Part shown: piece after piece, positions 23,132 to 27,858 of the stretch
How positions within the stretch are numbered: position 1 is the stretch's first letter
How the letters are laid out: every line of letters starts with the position of its first letter
Assembly (NCBI GenBank): GCA_041664945.1
Contig: JBAYJY010000047.1
Span: 1 to 27,858, forward strand
Direction: 5' to 3'
Length of the DNA: 27,858 bases
From: JBAYJY01 sp041664945
GTDB lineage: Bacteria; UBP15; UBA6099
Made by a program: the position numbers and the translations under genes
Notes under the pieces: model-generated
Seen by the model: the letters and a program-made list of their open reading frames with translations, nothing else
What the model was told of the DNA's origin: nothing
Databases searched by the model: none

Positions 23132-23574
23132 CAGGCGTCAGCCGCCTTTTTTTCTGTTCTCGAAACCAGAATGACTCCTATAGTAATGAACGCGACGCCC
23201 GCGATTCGTAACGCATTGACGCGTTCATATAAAACCAGCCATCCGATGAGAAGGATAAGGGCATAGCTCAAGGAGGCGAACGGGTAAGCGAAACTGAGTT
23301 CGAGTTTTGAAATAATCGTCATCCAGACAAGCAGGTTCAAAGCTATGCAAAAAAGGCCTAAGACAATATAGGGGCATGTGAAGATCCGGAAGAGTTCCGC
23401 CGCCGCGCCGCCTCCGAACTCTAATCCGCCGAGCGATTTAACGCCGTACTTCAACAGAACCTGCCCGATACTCGCGAGCATGATCGAGAAGAACAGCAAT
23501 ATTTTGGATTTTATGCTGGAGTTTTTTGCGCGCGGCTTGCGCCTCCAGAAACTGTTGCTGTTCGGATCGATCAT
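23131..23574 (-). CDS. Small DMT/EamA-type membrane protein, first of a pair
   Basis: A 147-residue relative of the following gene, with a 20-residue basic N-terminal tail (RRKPRAKNSSIKSK) before four hydrophobic helices. SIGQVLLKYGVKSLGG in helix 1 and LSFAYPFASLSYALILL in helix 3 are typical of the EamA/SMR fold. It ends in a short hydrophilic tail. The ATG at 23574 is used, and the stop shares a base with the start of the partner gene. A 23-base near-palindrome lies 15 bases upstream of the start and may control it. The basic tail on one of the two members would help fix opposite membrane orientation, as in heterodimeric SMR pairs. The cargo is unknown. Confidence 0.82.
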   Translation of the reverse strand: MIDPNSNSFWRRKPRAKNSSIKSKILLFFSIMLASIGQVLLKYGVKSLGGLEFGGGAAAELFRIFTCPYIVLGLFCIALNLLVWMTIISKLELSFAYPFASLSYALILLIGWLVLYERVNALRIAGVAFITIGVILVSRTEKKAADA

Positions 23575-23588
23575 TTGAGTTTACATTC

Positions 23589-23611
23589 GATTCAATTTTG
23601 AAAAATGAATC
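23589..23611. repeat. 23-base near-palindrome upstream of the membrane-protein pair
   Basis: GATTCAATTTT, G, AAAAATGAATC forms an inverted repeat with one mismatched pair around a central G. It lies between lepB and the membrane-protein pair, 15 bases before the first start. A second small palindrome, TTTCCGGAAA, is at 23617-23626. Either an operator or a weak hairpin is possible. Confidence 0.35.
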
Positions 23612-23667
23612 AGAATTTTCCGGAAATGCGAATTAATCTGAAAGTGTGAAGCGCCCGTCTTGAAAGT

Positions 23668-24525
23668 TTATCGAACGATTTTCATTCTGTCCGGCGGCCA
23701 GAACTGGACCCATGCTTTGGAGACAATTCCTTTTCGCGGAAGAGCGCCCCAGAAGCGGCTGTCGAGGCTGTTGTTGCGGTTGTCGCCCATCATGAAAAAA
23801 GTGTTTTTAGGCAGTTTATACGCGGCAAAATTATTATAGGGAGGTTGTTTGACATACGGTTCTTTGAGCGGTTTGTTATTGACGTAAACCGTCATGTCGC
23901 GAACTTCGATCATGTCGCCGCCTACGGCAATAACGCGTTTGATGAAATTAGTTTTGCTTTTCCATTTCAAAGGATGGAAGGGCAGGGGAAGCGAATGAAC
24001 TGTGAATTCGCCATCACGCTGGAAAATAACGATTTCGCCCGGTTTAGGATCATGGAAGCGAAATGGGAACATCAGACCGATTAGCCTGTCGTTCTCATAA
24101 AATGTGGGTTCCATCGATGCGGAGGGAATGTAATATGTCTGGATCAGGAACGGGCGAATGACGCCGAAAGCGATAATGACGGCGAGAATGATCGCCTGAA
24201 GCATGTCGCGGATGTATTGGTACGGCGTAGGAATAACAGTGATGACGGCTGTTTGAACGCCCAGCGGGGAGGAAACCTTGATGAGTGTTTTCCCCGTTGG
24301 GCGCGTTGGCTTGAATTTAAAGGTGACGGACCCTTTGTGCGCCGACTTTTCTTCCTTGATCTTCAGCTTCCTGCAGGCGAGGACGACAGGAATGTCTTCT
24401 TTCGAGTCGGCCTTTTTTAGCTTGAATACGCATCTAACGCTGACCTCATGCGCGCCGTCTGACACCACGCGGTCGGGTTTGACCTCAAGCTTGAAAGCGG
24501 AATCATTTCCCGCGGATTTTGCCAT
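23668..24525 (-). CDS. lepB: Signal peptidase I with an extra N-terminal domain
   Basis: The membrane enzyme that removes signal peptides from exported proteins, here including the two glycosidases. The serine-lysine dyad is S137 in IPSASMEPT and K196 in FIKRVIAVGGD; GDNRNNSLDSRFWG (248-261) is the closing family box. A single membrane segment precedes the dyad (about 107-126). What is unusual is the first 100 residues: a soluble, beta-rich, Lys-rich stretch with alternating hydrophobic residues (such as VTFKFKPTRPTGKTLIKV) that looks like an Ig-like domain. It lies on the side opposite to that of the catalytic part, so it would be cytoplasmic if the protein has one membrane pass. The ATG at 24525 starts 15 bases after the rplS stop, the last gene of the ribosomal block. 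Confidence 0.92.
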   Translation of the reverse strand: MAKSAGNDSAFKLEVKPDRVVSDGAHEVSVRCVFKLKKADSKEDIPVVLACRKLKIKEEKSAHKGSVTFKFKPTRPTGKTLIKVSSPLGVQTAVITVIPTPYQYIRDMLQAIILAVIIAFGVIRPFLIQTYYIPSASMEPTFYENDRLIGLMFPFRFHDPKPGEIVIFQRDGEFTVHSLPLPFHPLKWKSKTNFIKRVIAVGGDMIEVRDMTVYVNNKPLKEPYVKQPPYNNFAAYKLPKNTFFMMGDNRNNSLDSRFWGALPRKGIVSKAWVQFWPPDRMKIVR

Positions 24526-24540
24526 AATTTTAGGCCGAAC

Positions 24541-24912
24541 TTATTTCTTCGAGCCTTCTTTGGCGACGATGCGTTCTTTGAGTCTCGAAGACTTGCCGGA
24601 CAGGTCGCGCAGGTAATAAAGTTTCGCGCGGCGAACCTTGCTGTGTCTCACGATTTCGACTTTTTCCACGCGTGGCGAATGCAGCATGAAAATCTTTTCC
24701 ACGCCGATTGAGAACGAAACCTTGCGGACTGTGAATGTGGTGTTGATGCCGCCGCCCTTGATGCGGATGACGATTCCCTGATACACCTGTGTGCGTTCTT
24801 TTCCGGCTTCGACGATCTTGTGGTGCACCTTGACGGTGTCGCCGACCTCGAACTGAGGGATGTTGCTCCCAGTCTTCATGTACTCTTTTTCGAACTGCTG
24901 AATCACTTTCAT
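24541..24912 (-). CDS. rplS: 50S ribosomal protein L19
   Basis: L19 sits at the 30S-50S interface of the ribosome. The 123-residue chain begins MKVIQQFEKEYMKT, continues with FEVGDTVKVHHKI, and holds RTQVYQGIVI and NTTFTVRKVSFSIGVEKIF, all standard for the family; SPRVEKVEIVRHSKVRRAKLYYLR closes it. The upstream ATG at 24927 lies within the ribosome site region; GAGGAG is seven bases before the ATG at 24912, so that is the start. It follows trmD by 11 bases, the usual order. The C-terminus carries a short Lys/Arg-rich tail that is a little longer than in most bacteria. Confidence 0.96.
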   Translation of the reverse strand: MKVIQQFEKEYMKTGSNIPQFEVGDTVKVHHKIVEAGKERTQVYQGIVIRIKGGGINTTFTVRKVSFSIGVEKIFMLHSPRVEKVEIVRHSKVRRAKLYYLRDLSGKSSRLKERIVAKEGSKK

Positions 24913-24923
24913 GTTACCGCTCC

Positions 24924-25739
24924 TCATTTCAACGCTTGGGAGACCTTGCTGTGGCTGCGTTTGAGCGCCTTCGCGGGGGCCAGCGTTAAGTTTTCTTTTT
25001 TATAACCGAGCGTCGCCAGATATCGGAGATCGTCATCGGTGAGCCTTGCTTTCTCAAGTAAGTCCGGCCGCCTTTTGAGCGTCAGCTCAAGTTGTTGCCG
25101 GCGGCGCCAGCGTTCAATTTCCAAGTGGTTGCCGGTTAGCAGCTCCGGCGGTATTCCGCGCCCTTCGAACGCAGCGGGCCTTGTGTACACCGGCGGGCCG
25201 AGCAGCGTGTCTTCGAATGTGTCGCGTTCTGCTGACGCGTGATTGCCCAACACTCCGGGTATGAATCTCGATGCCGCCTCGATCATCACCGCGGCGGCAA
25301 GCTCGCCGCCCATCAGCACGTAGTCGCCGATCGAGACTTCGTCCGTCACCAGCGTTTCAGAGATCCTCTTGTCGACGCCTCCGTAATGCCCGCAGACAAC
25401 GATCCATTCCTGCTGTTCGCTGTACTCGCGGGCGACCGAGTTGTCGAACGGGCGTCCGTGCGGCGTTGTAAGCACGACCGGCGTTCTTTCGCGGCGGCCG
25501 GCTTTCACAGAGTTAAGGACTCTGCGAATTGCCCGGGCCATCACGTCCGGTTTAAGAATAATCCCCGCGCCGCCTCCGTAAGGGTAGTCGTCGACCTTCT
25601 GATGCTTGTCGGTCGCGAAATCCCGCAGATGCCATGTGATCACAAGCAGCTTGCCTTCGCCTCGCGCTCTCGCGAGTATCCCTGCTGCGACGTATGTGTC
25701 TATAACGTCCGGGAAAAGCGTTATAACGTGAACTGTCAT
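24924..25739 (-). CDS. trmD: tRNA (guanine-37-N1)-methyltransferase
   Basis: Methylates G37 next to the anticodon using S-adenosylmethionine, which prevents frameshifting. The SPOUT trefoil knot is present: VVLTTPHGRPFDNSVA, VVCGHYGGVDKRI and SIGDYVLMGGELAA; YPYGGGAGIILKPD forms the substrate loop. At 271 residues it is slightly longer than the usual ~245-255, with an extra basic tail after YLATLGYKKEN. The ATG at 25739 overlaps the rimM stop (ATGA), and GTG at 25748 is rejected, so the two genes are coupled. Its position between rimM and rplS is conserved in bacteria. Confidence 0.96.
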   Translation of the reverse strand: MTVHVITLFPDVIDTYVAAGILARARGEGKLLVITWHLRDFATDKHQKVDDYPYGGGAGIILKPDVMARAIRRVLNSVKAGRRERTPVVLTTPHGRPFDNSVAREYSEQQEWIVVCGHYGGVDKRISETLVTDEVSIGDYVLMGGELAAAVMIEAASRFIPGVLGNHASAERDTFEDTLLGPPVYTRPAAFEGRGIPPELLTGNHLEIERWRRRQQLELTLKRRPDLLEKARLTDDDLRYLATLGYKKENLTLAPAKALKRSHSKVSQALK

Positions 25740-26251
25740 ACCGCCCACTTCCGGTCTATCACCATGACTTTCGCGGCTACATCCACCTTGCGGATACAGC
25801 TCTTCAGCGCCGGAACCATATATTCAGTTTTTCCGCCGGGCTCGCGAACGAGATAAACGTCGTTGCTGCCCGTCGAATATATTTCCTCCAAAATGCCTAT
25901 TGTCGCACCCTCGTCGTCTACAACCTTCATTCCTATTATCTGATAGGTGTAGTATACGTCCTCTTCTTCGATCGGCGGGACTTCCGACTCGGGAATCATG
26001 AGCTTGCGACCCTTAAGAACCGCGACCGCCTGTTCGGGCGATCCGATTCCCTTAAACTTCAGAAGCGCCCGCTCCACCTGATATTTGACACCCTCGATTT
26101 CGAGGCGCCGGGGCGTTCCGTCGTTTTCCTCGAAATAAACAGCATCGAGGCTGGAGAACCTGTCCGGATCGTCTGTGAGCAACGCTACCTTAACCCAGCC
26201 GAGCACTCCGTGAGGAGCGGTCACAATGCCGATGTTGACGTAGCCTGTCAC
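25736..26251 (-). CDS. rimM: Ribosome maturation factor RimM
   Basis: A 16S rRNA processing factor that binds S19 and helps assemble the 30S head. The N-terminal RimM domain opens YVNIGIVTAPHGVLGWVKV, and the PRC-barrel domain starts at about residue 100 after the acidic linker, with YYTYQIIGMKVVDDEG and STGSNDVYLV. The chain ends MVIDRKWAV. 171 residues, normal length. The start is GTG at 26251, overlapping the khpA stop (GTGA), and its own stop overlaps trmD. These overlaps tie khpA, rimM and trmD into one coupled unit. Confidence 0.95.
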   Translation of the reverse strand: MTGYVNIGIVTAPHGVLGWVKVALLTDDPDRFSSLDAVYFEENDGTPRRLEIEGVKYQVERALLKFKGIGSPEQAVAVLKGRKLMIPESEVPPIEEEDVYYTYQIIGMKVVDDEGATIGILEEIYSTGSNDVYLVREPGGKTEYMVPALKSCIRKVDVAAKVMVIDRKWAV

Positions 26252-26478
26252 TCAAGAAGCTCGATCTGGACTTTTTTGCCGTCCTTAACGCCTGCGGCGC
26301 GTACGATGGTCCTGATCGCGTTGATTATTCGGCCGTGTTTGCCGATCACCTTGCCCTTGTCGGACTCGGCGACTCTTATCTCGTACACGACAGCCTTTTC
26401 GCCCTCGACTTCGGAGATCGTGACCTCGTCGGGAACATCAACTATCGACTTTGTCAGATACATCAACAGCTCTTTCAA
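26248..26478 (-). CDS. khpA: KH-domain RNA-binding protein KhpA
   Basis: A small RNA-binding protein of the KhpA (YlqC) type, which works with KhpB on small RNAs and cell division in some bacteria. The KH core has the GKHG loop (GxxG type) in KGKVIGKHGRIINAIR. I choose the TTG at 26478, giving a 76-residue protein beginning (M)KELLMYLTKSIVDVPDEV, which matches the family start; GGGAGG lies eight bases before it. The GTG at 26487 would overlap that site. The stop overlaps the rimM start. It lies 37 bases after rpsP, the usual order. Confidence 0.93.
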   Translation of the reverse strand: MKELLMYLTKSIVDVPDEVTISEVEGEKAVVYEIRVAESDKGKVIGKHGRIINAIRTIVRAAGVKDGKKVQIELLE

Positions 26479-26514
26479 CAGGAACACCTCCCATCAAACT
26501 CGCTACCGCGCTTT

Positions 26515-26766
26515 TTACGCCTTCTTCAGCATGCCTTTTAAGGCGAGAAGTTTCTTAACAGCGGCTGTGGGCTGCGCGCCCTTTGCCAACCATTCACGAA
26601 TCTTCTCTTCCTGTAACGTGACTGAAGCAGGATAGTCGGCCGGATTGTAATGCCCGAGAATCTCGATAAACCGCCCGTCGCGCGCTCGTGTCTCGTCTGC
26701 CGCAACTACGCGGTATGTCGGCTTCTTAACTGCCCCCATCCTCGTAAGTCTCAATTTAACTGCCAC
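26515..26766 (-). CDS. rpsP: 30S ribosomal protein S16
   Basis: A small-subunit ribosomal protein, 83 residues. MAVKLRLTRMGAVKKPTYRV is the family opening; GRFIEILGHYNP and VKKLLALKG follow. The start codon is GTG at 26766, with AAGGGGGTGA just upstream. There is no C-terminal extension. It lies 28 bases after ffh in the conserved ribosomal-protein and translocation block. Confidence 0.97.
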   Translation of the reverse strand: MAVKLRLTRMGAVKKPTYRVVAADETRARDGRFIEILGHYNPADYPASVTLQEEKIREWLAKGAQPTAAVKKLLALKGMLKKA

Positions 26767-26794
26767 GTGTCACCCCCTTAAACCATTTATATTA

Positions 26795-27858
26795 TCACAT
26801 AAATTTTCCGAAATTCATACCGGGCCCCGGCATTCCGCCCGGCATCTTGCCTTTCGACATCTGCGATATCATCTTTTTCATCCAGTCGAACTGCTTCAAA
26901 AGACTGTTCACTTCCTGCACCGTCGTGCCGCTTCCGGCTGCTATTCGCCGCTTTCGGCTCGCGTTTATCACCGATGGAGTCTTCCGTTCCTGCGGCGTCA
27001 TTGAATGCACGATTGCCTCTACGCGGCCCATCTGCTTGTCCGCCACATCGTCCGAAAGATGTTTCTTCAGGCCTCCGAAGCCGGGGATCATCCCCAGTAT
27101 GTTCCCGATGGAACCCATCTTTTTGACCTGCCGTATCTGGTCGAGAAAGTCGTTGAAGTCGAACTGGTCGCGCATCAGCCGTTTTTCAAGCTGCTTCGCT
27201 TTCTCCATGTCGACGTTTTCTTCAACCCGCTCGATGAGGCTAAGCATGTCGCCCATGCCGAGAATCCGCGAGACGAACCGGTCCGGGTGGAACGATTCGA
27301 GATTGTCGAACTTTTCGCCTGTTCCGATCAGTTTGATCGGCTTGCCGATTGTGTATTTAACGGATAGCGCCGCGCCGCCGCGGGTGTCGCCGTCCATTTT
27401 TGTCAGTATAACGCCCGTCACGCCGACCGGGTCGAACGCTGTCGCGATGTTCACCGCGTCCTGTCCGGTCATGCCGTCGAGAACGAGCAGAACTTCGGTC
27501 GGGCTGACCGCGCCGATGATCGCGCGGATTTCTTCCATCATCTTTTCGTCGACGTGCAGTCGGCCCGCGGTGTCCAGCAGCAGGAAGTCGTAGTCGCCGT
27601 CGCTTCCGCGCTGCACGGCTTTTTTAGCTATGGACACCGGCTGCATGTCGTTTTCGGGGAAATAGAAATCGAATTCCGCTTTCTCCGAAACAACGCGCAA
27701 CTGGTCGATAGCGGCGGGGCGGTAGACGTCGAGCGGGCAGGCCAGAACCCGTTTGCCCTTTTTCTTGAGCATCATGCCGAGCTTGCCGCAGGTGGTCGTC
27801 TTTCCCGAGCCTTGAAGGCCGCAGAGCAGGTAGACCGTCGGTTTTCTTGAGCCGGTCA
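26795..27858 (-). CDS. ffh: Signal recognition particle protein Ffh, 5' end cut by the window
   Basis: The GTPase of the signal recognition particle, which binds hydrophobic signal sequences and delivers ribosomes to FtsY at the membrane. The open frame runs on past the window edge; the visible part is about 354 residues and lacks the N-domain, about 100 residues. The P-loop GLQGSGKTTTCGKL lies at about 27779-27820, and DVYRPAAIDQL, LLLDTAGRLH and TKMDGDTRGGAAL mark the GTPase motifs. The M domain follows, ending GKMPGGMPGPGMNFGKFM, a Met- and Gly-rich tail. The apparent ATG at 27775 is internal, because the P-loop lies upstream of it. It is the first visible gene of the ffh-rpsP-khpA-rimM-trmD-rplS-lepB series. 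Confidence 0.97.
   Translation of the reverse strand, partial: TGSRKPTVYLLCGLQGSGKTTTCGKLGMMLKKKGKRVLACPLDVYRPAAIDQLRVVSEKAEFDFYFPENDMQPVSIAKKAVQRGSDGDYDFLLLDTAGRLHVDEKMMEEIRAIIGAVSPTEVLLVLDGMTGQDAVNIATAFDPVGVTGVILTKMDGDTRGGAALSVKYTIGKPIKLIGTGEKFDNLESFHPDRFVSRILGMGDMLSLIERVEENVDMEKAKQLEKRLMRDQFDFNDFLDQIRQVKKMGSIGNILGMIPGFGGLKKHLSDDVADKQMGRVEAIVHSMTPQERKTPSVINASRKRRIAAGSGTTVQEVNSLLKQFDWMKKMISQMSKGKMPGGMPGPGMNFGKFM

Noticed and set aside
25239..25856. 205-residue plus-strand open frame over trmD and rimM
   Set aside because: Both conserved genes are on the other strand; this is a shadow frame.
27775..27775. ATG as the start of ffh
   Set aside because: The P-loop of the GTPase lies upstream in the same open frame, so the true start is outside the window.
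1..27858. CRISPR arrays, tRNA or rRNA genes, insertion sequences, prophage
   Set aside because: No regular spacer repeats, cloverleaf-like sequences, rRNA motifs, transposase frames or terminal inverted repeats were seen on reading both strands by eye; the small holin-like protein alone does not make a prophage.

Overview
The window comes from an anaerobic or facultatively anaerobic bacterium with an exported compartment. It has intrinsic-looking sigma70-type promoters, Shine-Dalgarno sites and dense operons with 1-4 base overlaps. The bacterial ffh-rpsP-khpA-rimM-trmD-rplS-lepB block at the right edge rules out an archaeon or eukaryote. Oxygen-sensitive chemistry is prominent: a tungsten/molybdenum aldehyde ferredoxin oxidoreductase, a ferredoxin, a glycyl radical enzyme and its radical SAM activase. 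I cannot assign a phylum from the sequence alone.

Layout. 178-1563 (-): a soluble protein of unknown function. 1841-4620 (-): a two-gene redox operon, an AOR-family enzyme with a four-cluster ferredoxin tail followed by a small 2[4Fe-4S] ferredoxin. 4816-11656 (+): a GHMP sugar kinase, a sugar-1-phosphate nucleotidylyltransferase (4-base overlap), a very large secreted GH38 alpha-mannosidase and a glycyl-radical-enzyme activase (4-base TTGA overlap with the mannosidase). 11670-18182 (-), converging on that set: the glycyl radical enzyme itself, an FGGY carbohydrate kinase and a secreted GH116-type glycosidase. 18307-19306 (-): cdsA, preceded and overlapped by a small membrane protein gene that appears to start at ATT. 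19523-20686 (+): a YkgJ-type cysteine-cluster protein and an AIG2-like gamma-glutamylcyclotransferase. 20841-22750 (+): an orphan PhnD-like solute-binding protein and a TIM-barrel sugar isomerase/epimerase behind a good promoter. 22769-23574 (-): a pair of small DMT/SMR-type membrane proteins. 23668-27858 (-): lepB, rplS, trmD, rimM, khpA, rpsP and ffh, the last cut by the window edge.

The middle of the window reads as a carbohydrate-use region. Two exported glycosidases could release mannose- or glucose-type sugars outside the cytoplasm. The GHMP kinase plus nucleotidylyltransferase could turn a free sugar into an NDP-sugar. The FGGY kinase and glycyl radical enzyme, with the activase on the facing strand, look like a phosphorylation plus radical-cleavage or dehydration step on a polyol or sugar. 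The AOR and ferredoxin could oxidise an aldehyde product. This pathway is inference from neighbourhood; no substrate can be read from sequence. The most novel-looking items are the glycyl radical module (non-standard glycyl loop, and an activase that has lost part of its auxiliary cluster site), the AOR-ferredoxin fusion, an extra domain inside the GH38 mannosidase, a signal peptidase I with about 100 extra N-terminal residues, and the ATT-start small gene overlapping cdsA.

There is no gene-free stretch over 300 bases. The longest gaps are 1564-1840 (a hairpin and an extended -10), 19307-19522 (divergent promoters and repeats), 4621-4815 (divergent -10 boxes) and 1-177 (AT-rich, nothing recognised). 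No tRNA, rRNA, CRISPR or insertion sequence was seen.
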